This document shows positions 1 through 7,861 of a stretch of 38,011 nt of DNA, one piece after another. Positions within the stretch are counted from its first letter, which is position 1. Every line of letters begins with the position of its first letter. Source of the stretch: an uncultured Acidobacteriota bacterium. Its GTDB lineage: Bacteria; Acidobacteriota; Thermoanaerobaculia; UBA5066. The translations under genes and the position numbers were made by a program. Under the pieces are notes generated by a model. The model saw only the letters and a program-made list of their open reading frames with translations, did not search any database and was not told the origin of the DNA. The stretch is taken from NCBI GenBank assembly GCA_903845115.1, contig CAIMWE010000171.1:1-38011 (forward strand). Reading direction: 5' to 3'.

Positions 1-126
1 AGCATATGGCACCTTCTTTTCGCTCTGGCGTTAACCACGCACGACCACCATTTAGGCAGGCCTGATGGGCTCTCGCCGTCGCCTGAGGCCCCGTCGACGT
101 CAACGCCCCTCTTCGCCTTCTGCGTA

Positions 127-145
127 CTCGCATAGAATCTGCGAG
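127..145 (+). promoter_or_regulatory. Putative hicB promoter -10 inside a 6-bp dyad
   Basis: The arms CTCGCA (127-132) and TGCGAG (140-145) are perfect inverted repeats. The 7-nt spacer contains TAGAAT (133-138), a 5/6 match to the -10 consensus, 17 nt upstream of the HicB-like start codon. I see no good -35. An operator wrapped around the -10 would fit the autoregulation known for HicB-type antitoxins, but that is inference. Confidence 0.35.
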
Positions 146-155
146 CAGGCCCTCG

Positions 156-359
156 ATGACCGTCTCGCTGACCGCGGCATATCGCCCTGTGGCCGAGGGC
201 TTCGTGGCCTTCGTCGAGGAGCTACCTGGCTCCAATGCTCAGGGAGCGACGCTCGAGGAGGCGCGCCAGAATCTCCAGGAGGCCGTCACGCTGGTCCTGG
301 AGGCCAATCGAGCGTTGTCCGAGGTGGACCTCGGCATCCCCGCTCCACGACCCGAATAG
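156..359 (+). CDS. HicB-like antitoxin, no HicA partner seen
   Basis: This 67-aa protein reads as the N-terminal HicB/UPF0150 fold: a beta-strand start (MTVSLTAAYRP), a central G-FVAFVEELPGSNAQGATLEEA segment typical of the HicB substrate-like fold, and a helix ending in LVLEANRALSE. Family members neutralise the HicA mRNA interferase in a type II toxin-antitoxin pair, and many also bind their own promoter. There is no C-terminal helix-turn-helix or ribbon-helix-helix domain, which suits the short HicB class. No HicA-like ORF (about 60-80 aa with a conserved His) lies between this gene and the convergent helicase. Upstream, only 155 bp are visible and contain no such ORF. The gene is therefore an orphan or its partner lies outside the window. 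The ATG at 156 follows a weak AGCAGG ribosome-binding site. Confidence 0.7.
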   Translation: MTVSLTAAYRPVAEGFVAFVEELPGSNAQGATLEEARQNLQEAVTLVLEANRALSEVDLGIPAPRPE

Positions 360-418
360 GGAGCAGCGTCCAGTCCCTCGGCAGGAGGTCCCCTCTCGAA
401 CGTCAGCCAGCTCCCGTG

Positions 419-448
419 TTCGCTGACGCGCCGTCGCGCGTCAGCGAA
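419..448. terminator. 12-bp hairpin over the helicase stop codon
   Basis: TTCGCTGACGCG (419-430) and CGCGTCAGCGAA (437-448) form a perfect 12-bp stem with a 6-nt loop. The right arm contains the TGA stop codon (441-443) of the minus-strand helicase gene. No U-tract follows on either strand. It lies between the convergent hicB and helicase genes, so it could stop transcription or protect 3' ends from both sides. Confidence 0.6.
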
Positions 449-2891
449 GGAGCCGGACCGCCCCGGCCTGGAGGACCGCTTCCCGGTTGGGCACCTTCCC
501 GGCCAGGAGCCGGAGGAGCTTCGGCCAGAATCTGGGCTCCGCTTCCCGGCCCTGAAAGCTCGCGAACCACTCCTCGGGCTTCATCCCGCGGAGGCTCCCG
601 CGGTGACGGAGGATCTTCTCGCACAGGTCCGGACGCTCGTTCCCCGCGAGGTCGAAGAACAACGCCTTCGAGCCCCCCTCGGTCCGGTGGACGAGAAGCA
701 CCCCGGCAGCGTCCTCCCCCGCCTTCGGGAGCTTCAGGATCCCCGCGCGTCCCCTGGAACCGTCCTCCAGCTCCTGGAAGATCCCCTCGACGAGCGGGTG
801 TCCGGAGGCGAAGAAGTCGAGCTCCTCCCGCGCCACGGCCTCGTCGCGCGAGAAGCTCCCGAGGAAACGGGAGCCGCCGGGGACGCCGGGCAGGTGCTCG
901 AGGATCGCCCCGCCCCCGAACTCGATGTACCAGCACTTCTTCCCGGGACGGTCCACCGTCTCGAAGCCGAAGATGGCGCAGGCCTCCAGGACGAACCGCT
1001 CCATCGCCTCGTCGAGGTGGCCCGGGACGCGGGCGAGGATCCCGGCGGACATCGCGGCCTCGTATCCGCCCGCGTGCAGGTGGTGGTAGATCCCGGTGGC
1101 CCGGGCCGTCGCCGCCTCCCGGACCTGCCGCGCGAGCGCGTCGACCTGGAGGGCCCCCTTGCCGACGCGGTCGAGTCGGCGAGCCTTGCCGATCGCGGCC
1201 TCGACGCTCGCCAGCGACCGCTCCAGCCCTCCCAGCGGCTCGCTGAAGAGCCCGATCTCCTCGTAGAGCTTCACGAGCTGGGCGCCGAAGCCGGACGGGG
1301 GCCGGAAGTAGACGATCTCCACCGGCGTCTTCCGGCTGATCCGGTCGAGCCGCCCGATGCGCTGCTCCACCGACGCCGGGTCGTCCGGAAGGTCGAAGAG
1401 GACCAGCCGGCGGCAGAACTCGAAGTTGCGCCCCTCTCCGCCGCACTCGGTGGCGACGAGGAAGAGCGGCCCGTCGGGGCGGCGGAACTCGGCCACCTCC
1501 AGGTCGCGACGCTCGGCCGTCAGCTCCTCGTGGAAGACCGCGACGCGGCGGCGGGTCGCCGACTCGAGGACCTCCTTCAGCGCGGTCAGCGTCCCCCGCT
1601 CGTGGCAAAAGACGAGGACCTTCCCCTCCTCGGCCCCGCCGGGCGCGAAGAGAGGCGCTTTCTGGACGAGCCACTCGACCCGCGGGTCCGACTGGTCCCG
1701 GCGATCCCCGGACAGCAGCTCGGACTCCGGGACCCGCGGGAGGTCGACGGGCAAGGGGACCCGGGGCGGCAGGCCCCCGATGTCGACCCTCCGCGTCGCG
1801 CTGGTGCACGGCGGCAGCGGACGCCCTGCCGAGAGCGCGCCGAGAAAGTCCTCTTCCGACGGGTAGGCCTCCGGCCGGATCAGCTCGAGGAGGCGGAAGA
1901 AGCCGTGGGCGTCGGCCTCGAGCGGCGTCGCCGAAAGGAGGAGGAGGTGCTTCGTGGCCGCGGCGAGCGGCGCGATCGCGCGGTAGGCGTCGTTGCCTCC
2001 GTCGGTCCGTCCCCGCTCGAGCCGGTGGGCCTCGTCCACGACGAGGAGGTCGAGGCCGGCGGCGGCCGCCTGCTTGACGAGCGCCGGCTCCTGCTCGAGG
2101 TCCTCGAGCGGAACCACCATGTGCGGGTGGGCCTCGAACGGGTTGAAGGCCGCCCCGTGCTCCTTCGCCACGTCCTCGCGCCGCTTCTGGTCCAGGAGGA
2201 CGAACGTCTGGTGGAACTTCCGGTACAGCTCGCCGAGCCACTGGATCGTCAGCGTCGACGGGGCGACGACGACCGCGCGGTCCGCGCGGTTCGTCCGGAG
2301 GAGCCGGGAGAGGATCAGGCACGCCTCGATGGTCTTCCCGAGCCCGACTTCGTCCGCCAGGAGCCACCGCACCGGGTCGGCCGCGGTGGCCCGCTCGGCG
2401 ACGTGGAGCTGGTGAGGGAAGAGCACGAGGCGCCCTCCGAGGAACGAGCCGAGGCCTCGAGCCGTCCGCGTCCTGGCGAGGAGCGCCCCGTCGAGCCGGT
2501 TCCGGAAGGCCGCGCCCCGGTCCACCTGGAGGGCCCCCAGCCGTTCGATCGGGTCGGCCGGCAGCTCCAGCGGCCAGAGTCCCGCGTCCGGCACCATCTC
2601 TCCCGAGGCGAGCCGCCAGGAGGGGGCGGCGTCCCGCGAGGAGCCGGCGACCTTCCCGACGATCCGGGACTCGACGCCCGTGGCCTCCACGCGGACCCAG
2701 AGGCCCGGCCCGAGCACCAGGGGCCGGAGGGCCATGTCGGTGGCGGCGAACGTCAGACGGGTGCCATCCCGAGGGAAGAGCACGGTGACCCGCCGCCCCG
2801 ACACCTCCTCCACCTTGCCCGGCCCGAGGTCGGGGTTGAACGTGTGGACGAGGCGATCGTCGACGCGGAACGGGCGAAGCGGCTCGGCCAT
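441..2891 (-). CDS. RapA/HepA-like SNF2-family ATPase
   Basis: This 816-aa Swi2/Snf2 ATPase resembles RapA, the RNA-polymerase-associated protein that helps recycle stalled polymerase. Residues about 8-55 form a Tudor/SH3-like N-terminal domain (LGPGKVEEVSGRRVTVLFP), typical of RapA. The ATPase core shows motif I ADEVGLGKT (K186), motif II DEAH (286-289), motif III LLLSATPLE (about 318-325), and in the second RecA lobe (about 420-520) ATECGGEGRNFEFC and motif VI EQRIGRLDRISR. It is shorter than E. coli RapA (968 aa), mainly in the C-terminal part, so symbol and precise role are left open. It lies 22 bp downstream of the cDPG-synthetase-like gene on the same strand and is probably co-transcribed. 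The ATG at 2891 gives the complete N-terminal domain. Confidence 0.88.
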   Translation of the reverse strand: MAEPLRPFRVDDRLVHTFNPDLGPGKVEEVSGRRVTVLFPRDGTRLTFAATDMALRPLVLGPGLWVRVEATGVESRIVGKVAGSSRDAAPSWRLASGEMVPDAGLWPLELPADPIERLGALQVDRGAAFRNRLDGALLARTRTARGLGSFLGGRLVLFPHQLHVAERATAADPVRWLLADEVGLGKTIEACLILSRLLRTNRADRAVVVAPSTLTIQWLGELYRKFHQTFVLLDQKRREDVAKEHGAAFNPFEAHPHMVVPLEDLEQEPALVKQAAAAGLDLLVVDEAHRLERGRTDGGNDAYRAIAPLAAATKHLLLLSATPLEADAHGFFRLLELIRPEAYPSEEDFLGALSAGRPLPPCTSATRRVDIGGLPPRVPLPVDLPRVPESELLSGDRRDQSDPRVEWLVQKAPLFAPGGAEEGKVLVFCHERGTLTALKEVLESATRRRVAVFHEELTAERRDLEVAEFRRPDGPLFLVATECGGEGRNFEFCRRLVLFDLPDDPASVEQRIGRLDRISRKTPVEIVYFRPPSGFGAQLVKLYEEIGLFSEPLGGLERSLASVEAAIGKARRLDRVGKGALQVDALARQVREAATARATGIYHHLHAGGYEAAMSAGILARVPGHLDEAMERFVLEACAIFGFETVDRPGKKCWYIEFGGGAILEHLPGVPGGSRFLGSFSRDEAVAREELDFFASGHPLVEGIFQELEDGSRGRAGILKLPKAGEDAAGVLLVHRTEGGSKALFFDLAGNERPDLCEKILRHRGSLRGMKPEEWFASFQGREAEPRFWPKLLRLLAGKVPNREAVLQAGAVRLLR

Positions 2892-2913
2892 GAGAGAGGG
2901 GAAAGCCCCCGCC

Positions 2914-4239
2914 TCAAGCCCCGAGCGCGGCGCGGATCTCGGACTCCAGGACCCCGGCCCGGATCTCCCGGAGGTCGTAGCGGACGCGCACCGCCGGCTT
3001 GTCGATCTTCAGCACCCGCGTGAGGTCGATCGGCGTTCCGACGATCACGACTTCGCACGGCGTTTTCCGGATCGTCTCCTCCAGCTCGGCGATCTGCTCG
3101 GCGCCGTACCCCATCGCCGGGAGGATCCCCGCCGCGTTGGGGTATTTCTCGTACGTGGCGGCGATCGACCCCGAGGCGTACGGGACGGGGTCGACGATCG
3201 ACGCGGCCCCCGCGCTCCGGGCGGCCACCGTCCCCGCCCCGTAGCTCATCCCGCCGTGCGTCAGCGTCGGGCCGTCCTCGATGACGAGGGCGTGCTTCCC
3301 CCGCACGAGCGACGGGTCGGAGCAGGTCACGGGAGATTCCGCCCGCAGGCAGGTCGCCATCGGGTTCAGCGTGACGGCGGAGCTCTCCACCTTCCGGACC
3401 TCCGCCTCCGCAGCCGTGTCGCACTTGTTGATCAGGATGACGTCGGCCATCCGGAAGTTCGTCTCGCCCGGGTGGTAGCGGCTCTCGTGGCCGGCCCGGT
3501 GAGGATCGGCGACGCAGACGTGGAAGGTGGGGGCGTAGAACGGCATGTCGTTGTTGCCCCCGTCCCAGAGGATGACGTCGGCCTCGGTCGCCGCCTTCGC
3601 GAGGATCTGCCCGTAGTCGACCCCGGCGTAGACGACGAACCCGTTGTCCAGGTGGGGCTCGTACTCCTCGCGCTCCTCGATCGTGCAGAGCTCCCGGTCC
3701 AGGTCGGCATACGTCGCGAACCGCTGGCACGCCTGCGCGGCGAGATCGCCGTAGGGCATCGGGTGCCGCACGGCCACGACCCGTTTCCCGAGCTTCCTGA
3801 GGATCGTCGAGATGTAGCGGGTCGTCTGGCTCTTGCCCGCCCCCGTCCTCACCGCGGTCACCGCGATCACCGGAACGGGGGAGGCGAGCATCGTCCGGCG
3901 GGCGGAGAGGAGCTCGAAGTCGGCGCCGGCCGCGATGCAGAGCGACGCCAGGTGCATCACCTGCTCGTGCGACACGTCCGAATACGAGAAGACCGCGGCG
4001 TCGATCTTCTCCTCGCGGATCAGGCGCGGGAGCAGGTCCTCGGCCACGATCGGGATCCCTTCCGGATAGAGGGGCCCCGCGAGGACGGCCGGGTAGCGGC
4101 GCCCCGAGATCCCGGGGATCTGGGTCGCGGTGAACGCCACGACGAGCGTTCCGGGGTCCTCGCGGTAGACCGTGTTGAAGTTGTGAAAATCACGCCCAGC
4201 GGCGCCGAGGATCGCCACCCGTTTCCGCTCTCGCTGCAT
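2914..4239 (-). CDS. GTPase of the cyclic 2,3-diphosphoglycerate synthetase family
   Basis: This 441-aa P-loop protein matches the COG2403 / cyclic 2,3-diphosphoglycerate synthetase family. It starts with a Rossmann-like segment (RVAILGAAGRDFHNFN), followed by a P-loop AVRTGAGKSQTT (K136), then LWDGGNNDMPF and LINKCDTA (an NKxD-like nucleotide-specificity motif), and VIEDGPTLTHGGMSYGAG. In methanogens a family member makes the thermoprotectant cyclic 2,3-diphosphoglycerate from 2,3-DPG and ATP. In bacteria the substrate is mostly unproven, so I keep the family name only. The gene is divergent from acetyl-CoA synthetase and upstream of the RapA-like gene. The ATG at 4239 precedes the conserved N-terminus directly; the ribosome-binding site is weak. 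Confidence 0.8.
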   Translation of the reverse strand: MQRERKRVAILGAAGRDFHNFNTVYREDPGTLVVAFTATQIPGISGRRYPAVLAGPLYPEGIPIVAEDLLPRLIREEKIDAAVFSYSDVSHEQVMHLASLCIAAGADFELLSARRTMLASPVPVIAVTAVRTGAGKSQTTRYISTILRKLGKRVVAVRHPMPYGDLAAQACQRFATYADLDRELCTIEEREEYEPHLDNGFVVYAGVDYGQILAKAATEADVILWDGGNNDMPFYAPTFHVCVADPHRAGHESRYHPGETNFRMADVILINKCDTAAEAEVRKVESSAVTLNPMATCLRAESPVTCSDPSLVRGKHALVIEDGPTLTHGGMSYGAGTVAARSAGAASIVDPVPYASGSIAATYEKYPNAAGILPAMGYGAEQIAELEETIRKTPCEVVIVGTPIDLTRVLKIDKPAVRVRYDLREIRAGVLESEIRAALGA

Positions 4240-4328
4240 GAAGAGGCCCTTTCTCCGGCGCGGGAAGGGGGATCCCGCGGTCCCGCGGACCAGCCCCTCC
4301 CCACTCGACCCGGAGATTCTACCCGGCC

Positions 4329-4352
4329 GGGGGCCGCGAGCCCGCGGCCCCC
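4329..4352. other. 10-bp GC hairpin in a divergent intergenic region
   Basis: GGGGGCCGCG (4329-4338) pairs perfectly with CGCGGCCCCC (4343-4352) across a 4-nt loop. It lies in the 219-bp gap between two divergent genes, where a terminator is not expected, and has no U-tract. The adjacent stretch 4360-4420 is unusually AT-rich for the window and probably holds the acetyl-CoA synthetase promoter. I could not assign confident -35/-10 hexamers there. On the minus strand TAGAAT (4316-4321) could be a -10 for the GTPase gene. Confidence 0.4.
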
Positions 4353-4458
4353 ACGCCCATGAGTCATTTGATCCATTGGCAAAAAGGCATTAACGCGGCT
4401 CAAATACCGTACACTCAAGGATTCAAACCCTGGACAGCTGGAACCGAACGAAAGTCTG

Positions 4459-6357
4459 ATGGAGGCCTCCGTGGATCTCGAACACCTTCTCTCGACCGCC
4501 CGCCAGTACGACGCCCCGGCTTCCCTGAAGGCTCAGGCGTTCCTCTCGAATTACGCGGCCGAGTACCGGCTCAGCGTCGAGAATCCCTTCGGGTTCTGGG
4601 GAACCTGGGCCCAGCGGTTCTCCTGGTTCCAGCACTGGAACACGGTCCTGGAGTGGAACTTCCCGGACCACAAGTGGTTCGTCGGGGCGAAGACCAACAT
4701 CACCTGGAACGCCCTCGACCGGCACGCGGACGGCGCGAACCGGAACAAGCTCGCCCTGATCTGGATCGGGGAGGACGGAGCCGAGCGCAAGGTCACGTAC
4801 GGAGAGCTCCGGAACATGGTGTCGCGCTTCGCGACCGGCCTCAAGGCGTCCGGAGTCGAGAAGGGCGACCGGGTCATCATCTACATGCCCCTCACCGTGG
4901 AGGGGGTCATCTCAATGCTCGCCTGCGCCCGGATCGGCGCCGTCCACTCCGTCGTCTACGCCGGCCTCGGCGTCGCGGCGCTGAAGGACCGGATCCTCGA
5001 CGCGGGCGCCAAGGTCGTCATCGCGGGCGACCTGGCCTACCGGCGGGGCAAGAAGGTCGACCTCCGGTCGATCGTCGAGCAGGCGACGGCCGACCTCCCG
5101 CTCCACAAGATCATCTGGTTCCAGCGGAAGGCGAAGGCCGAGCTGACCCGGCGCGAGGCCGACTTCGACGAGATGCTGTGGGGAAACCGCCCCGAGACCG
5201 GCCCCGAGCCGCTCGACTCCGAGCACCCGCTGTTCATCCTGTACACGTCCGGTTCGACCGGGAAGCCCCGCGGAGTCGTCCACGTCCACGGCGGCTTCAT
5301 GGTCGGCACCAGCTATCACTTCCGGACCTTCTTCGACGTCAAGGACGGCGACATCTTCTGGTCCACGTCGGACATCGGGTGGATCGTCGGCCACTCCTAC
5401 ATCGTCTACGCCCCTCTGGTGGAGGGGGTCACCACGCTGATCCGGGAAGGGGCCCCCGACTTCCCGAACCCGGGCGCCTTCTGGCAGATCGTCGAGCGGT
5501 TCGGCGTCAACGTCATGTTCACGGCGCCGACGGCCATCCGGATGTTCATGAAGTTCGGCCCCGAGTTTCCGAAGAAGTACGACCTCTCGACGCTCCGGCT
5601 CCTCACGGTGGCCGGCGAGCCGCTCAATCCCGAGGCATGGCGCTGGGCGAACGAGCACCTCGTGGACGAGGGACGGCGCGGCTTCGTCGTCGACAACTGG
5701 TGGCAGACCGAACTGGGCGGGCCGACGATCGGGACCCCCCTGACCCTTCCGGCCAAGCCCGGTGCCGCCGGGGTGGCGCTCCCCGGCGTGCAGGCCGGGA
5801 TCGTCGACAACCAGGGGAAAGACGTGGGGCCCGGCAAGGGGGGCAACTTCGTCCTCAAGAACCCCTTCCCCCACATGATGCGGGCCGTCTGGGGCCAGCC
5901 CGAGCGCTACGCCGAGTATTTCAACAAGCTCCCGGGCAACTTCTACAACGCGGGAGACGTCGCGACGGTGGATGCGGACGGTTACTACACCTTCCTCGGC
6001 CGCAGCGACGACGTTCTCAACGTCGCGGGGCACCGGATCGGAACCGCCGACGTCGAGTCGGCCTTCGTCTCGCACCCGTCTGTCGCCGAGGCCGCCGTCA
6101 TCGGCGTCCCCGACCCGGTCAAGGGGGAGGCGATCAGGGCGTACATCGTCCTTCGCTCCGGCCAGGAGGCCAGCGAGGACCTGCGCGACGCCCTCGTCGC
6201 CCACGTCCGCCGCGAGCTCGGCGCCATCGCGACGCCGACCGAGACGAACTTCGTCGACAAGCTCCCCAAGACCCGGAGCGGCAAGATCCTCCGGCGCGTC
6301 CTCAAGGCCCAGGCGATGGGCCTCGACCCCGGCGACATCTCCACGATCGAGGAGTAG
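4459..6357 (+). CDS. acs: Acetyl-CoA synthetase (AMP-forming)
   Basis: This 632-aa member of the adenylate-forming (ANL) superfamily activates acetate, possibly also propionate, with ATP to acyl-AMP and then transfers it to CoA. Visible motifs are the P-loop-like YTSGSTGKPRG (about 258-268), the DIGWIVGHSYIVYAPL segment, the DNWWQTELGG motif whose tryptophan limits the acyl pocket in acetyl-CoA synthetases, GRSDDVLNVAGHRIG (hinge and CoA region), and the C-terminal PKTRSGKILRR with the conserved catalytic lysine at 609. That lysine is the acetylation-regulated one in enterobacterial Acs. Length is close to the usual 630-650 aa. It appears monocistronic, with a strong terminator just downstream. 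The ATG at 4459 is chosen although the ribosome-binding site is weak. A related short-chain acyl-CoA ligase specificity cannot be excluded. Confidence 0.88.
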   Translation: MEASVDLEHLLSTARQYDAPASLKAQAFLSNYAAEYRLSVENPFGFWGTWAQRFSWFQHWNTVLEWNFPDHKWFVGAKTNITWNALDRHADGANRNKLALIWIGEDGAERKVTYGELRNMVSRFATGLKASGVEKGDRVIIYMPLTVEGVISMLACARIGAVHSVVYAGLGVAALKDRILDAGAKVVIAGDLAYRRGKKVDLRSIVEQATADLPLHKIIWFQRKAKAELTRREADFDEMLWGNRPETGPEPLDSEHPLFILYTSGSTGKPRGVVHVHGGFMVGTSYHFRTFFDVKDGDIFWSTSDIGWIVGHSYIVYAPLVEGVTTLIREGAPDFPNPGAFWQIVERFGVNVMFTAPTAIRMFMKFGPEFPKKYDLSTLRLLTVAGEPLNPEAWRWANEHLVDEGRRGFVVDNWWQTELGGPTIGTPLTLPAKPGAAGVALPGVQAGIVDNQGKDVGPGKGGNFVLKNPFPHMMRAVWGQPERYAEYFNKLPGNFYNAGDVATVDADGYYTFLGRSDDVLNVAGHRIGTADVESAFVSHPSVAEAAVIGVPDPVKGEAIRAYIVLRSGQEASEDLRDALVAHVRRELGAIATPTETNFVDKLPKTRSGKILRRVLKAQAMGLDPGDISTIEE

Positions 6358-6398
6358 CCCGCCGGGCGTCTTCTCCGACCACACGCCACGGAACCCAG

Positions 6399-6426
6399 GG
6401 GGGCGCCATCCCGGCGCCCCCTTTTC
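6399..6426 (+). terminator. Rho-independent terminator of acs
   Basis: GGGGGCGCC (6399-6407) and GGCGCCCCC (6413-6421) form a perfect 9-bp GC stem with a 5-nt loop, followed directly by TTTTCT. It starts 41 nt after the acs stop codon and is the most classical terminator in the window. Confidence 0.85.
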
Positions 6427-6470
6427 TCGTCTCCGCTCCTCAGCTCCCACCCTCTCTCCCATCCCGGAGG

Positions 6471-6655
6471 GGTAGCGGAGGACGAAGTCCGACGCGCAGG
6501 GGAACCGCCTCGTGGTTCCCCTGATCCAGGTTGGCCGCCCTCGGCAGAGGCGCGAAGCGGCTCTGGTAGCGGAGGACGAAGTCCGACGCGCAGGGGAACC
6601 GCCGCGTGGTTCCCCTGATCCAGGTTGGCCGCCCTCGGCAGAGGCGCGAAGCGGC
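6471..6655. repeat. Tandem 94-bp direct repeat with REP-like hairpin
   Basis: Positions 6471-6561 and 6565-6655 are near-identical; the only difference I find is T to G in the hairpin loop (6510 versus 6604). Each unit contains the arms CAGGGGAACC and GGTTCCCCTG (6497-6506/6514-6523 and 6591-6600/6608-6617) around a 7-nt loop. The repeat fills most of the 323-bp gap between convergent acs and the cystathionine synthase gene, which has no coding ORF I would trust. A related GGGGAACC...GGTTCCCC hairpin recurs at 8623-8648. It behaves like a dispersed REP-type or small intergenic repeat. Confidence 0.85.
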
Positions 6656-6670
6656 GCAAAGCGCCTCTGA

Positions 6671-6688
6671 GCGCCTGACCTCAGGCGC
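6671..6688. terminator. 8-bp palindrome over the stop codon of the minus-strand gene
   Basis: GCGCCTGA (6671-6678) and TCAGGCGC (6681-6688) are perfect arms separated by 2 nt. The TGA stop of the cystathionine synthase gene (6681-6683) lies in the right arm. A smaller GGCGC-AAA-GCGCC hairpin sits just beside it (about 6653-6665). No U-tract is present, so the terminator role is inferred. Confidence 0.4.
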
Positions 6689-7802
6689 CCAGCGCCCGCT
6701 CCAGGTCCTCCACGAGGTCGTCGGCATGCTCCAGCCCGATGGAAAGGCGCACGAGGTCCTGGGGCGTCGTCGAGTGGACCCCCTCGCTCGAGGCGCGGTG
6801 CTCGATCAGGCTCTCGAAGCCCCCCAGCGAGGTCGCCCTCGTGAAGAGCTTCACCCTGGCGACGGCCCCCAGAGCCGCTTCCCGTCCCGCCTTCAGCTGG
6901 AACGAGATCATGGCTCCGAACGCCTCCATCTGGCGCCGGGCGGCGCCGTGCCCCGGATGGGACGGGAGGCCCGGATAGTGGACGGCGGAGACGGCCGGGT
7001 GGCGCGCGAGGGCCGCCGCCACCAGGCCGGCGCTCGCGCTCTGCGCGCGAACCCGGACGGCGAGGGTCCGCAACCCCCTCAGGACGAGCCAGGAGTCGAA
7101 TGGCGACGCGATGGCGCCCCCGATGTGGCGGACGTGACTGGTCTTCTCGAACAGCGGCCCGCGGCGCGAGAAGACGAGGGCTCCGCCCGCGACGTCGCTG
7201 TGCCCCCCGATGTACTTCGTCGTGGCGTGGAGGACGACGTCGGCCCCCAGCTCGAGCGGCCTCTGCAGCACGGGCGTCGCGAAGGTGTTGTCCACCAGGA
7301 CCGTCGCGCCGCCCTCTCTCGCCCTCGCCGAGGCGGCGCGGATGTCGGTGATCTTCATCAGCGGGTTCGAAGGCGTCTCCAGCCAGACGAGAGCGGCGGG
7401 AGCGGCGAGGGCCCGGTCGAGGGCCGCGGGGTCGTCCATCGCGACGAAGACGGTCTCGATCCCCCGCTGGGCCAGGAGGTCGGCGGCTGCCACCCGGTAC
7501 CCGTAATAGACGTCTTCCGGCAGGAGGACGCGGGCTCCCGCCGGGAGCGTCTCGAGAAGGGCGACCCCCGCGGCCATCCCGGACGCGAAGACGAGCGCGC
7601 CCTCGCCCCCCTCGGCGGCGGCGAGGGCCGCCTCCACCCTGTCCTGGGTCGGATTCGATTCCCGGATGTACGTGTGTCCCCCGACCGGCGTGCCGTCTGG
7701 GTGACGCGCGAACGTCGTGGAGAGGACGAGCGGAGGGGACACGGCCCCGGTTTCCGGGTCGGGCTCGCCCCCCGCGTGGAGAAGTCGCGTCTCGATTCTC
7801 AT
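6681..7802 (-). CDS. Cystathionine gamma-synthase/lyase family PLP enzyme
   Basis: This 373-aa fold-type I PLP enzyme belongs to the Cys/Met metabolism family (MetB/MetC/CGL/MGL). It shows the N-terminal TRLLHAG, SGMAA phosphate-binding loop (about 74-78), DNTFATP with the PLP-pyridine aspartate (D171), and HATTKYIGGHSDV with the Schiff-base lysine K196. The C-terminal SLGGFESLIEHRAS is typical of cystathionine gamma-synthase and gamma-lyase. The enzyme would interconvert homoserine-, cystathionine- and cysteine-type substrates in methionine or cysteine synthesis. Sequence alone does not separate synthase from lyase. Its ATG (7802) overlaps the stop of a 12-codon upstream ORF (ATGA), so translation may be coupled. 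The enzyme's last codons lie in a palindrome. Confidence 0.87.
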   Translation of the reverse strand: MRIETRLLHAGGEPDPETGAVSPPLVLSTTFARHPDGTPVGGHTYIRESNPTQDRVEAALAAAEGGEGALVFASGMAAGVALLETLPAGARVLLPEDVYYGYRVAAADLLAQRGIETVFVAMDDPAALDRALAAPAALVWLETPSNPLMKITDIRAASARAREGGATVLVDNTFATPVLQRPLELGADVVLHATTKYIGGHSDVAGGALVFSRRGPLFEKTSHVRHIGGAIASPFDSWLVLRGLRTLAVRVRAQSASAGLVAAALARHPAVSAVHYPGLPSHPGHGAARRQMEAFGAMISFQLKAGREAALGAVARVKLFTRATSLGGFESLIEHRASSEGVHSTTPQDLVRLSIGLEHADDLVEDLERALGA

Positions 7803-7837
7803 CGGCAGAGCGTAAACCCCGGAAAGGCGATTCTCAT
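7799..7837 (-). CDS. 12-codon upstream ORF (possible leader peptide)
   Basis: An ATG at 7837 opens a 12-codon frame encoding MRIAFPGFTLCR, whose TGA (7799-7801) overlaps the ATG of the downstream PLP enzyme as ATGA. The start regions of the two frames share an 11-bp direct repeat (CGATTCTCATC on the plus strand at 7793-7803 and 7828-7838), so both peptides begin MRI. A purine-rich GCGAGAG lies just upstream. The single Cys codon immediately before the last Arg codon makes a cysteine-sensing role imaginable, but one codon is weak evidence. It could be a chance frame. Confidence 0.4.
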   Translation of the reverse strand: MRIAFPGFTLCR

Positions 7838-7861
7838 CTCTCGCTGTGAAACAATCCGCCA

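Noticed and set aside
1-60. Integron attC-like core (GTTAAC) near a toxin-antitoxin-type gene
   Set aside because: The 7-bp core does not fit GTTRRRY and no second core or palindromic attC structure is visible.
65-1246. Plus-strand open frame of 393 codons at the left end
   Set aside because: Extremely Arg/Pro/Ser-rich and antisense to the RapA-like gene for most of its length.
603-3023. Plus-strand open frame of 806 codons
   Set aside because: Antisense shadow of the RapA-like ATPase; composition is biased and no domain is seen.
4385-4445. tRNA-like T-arm (AAGGATTCAAACCCT) before acs
   Set aside because: No matching acceptor stem, D-arm or anticodon arm could be folded around it.
6471-6655. 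CRISPR-like repeat
   Set aside because: Only two 94-bp units in direct tandem, without spacers or cas genes.
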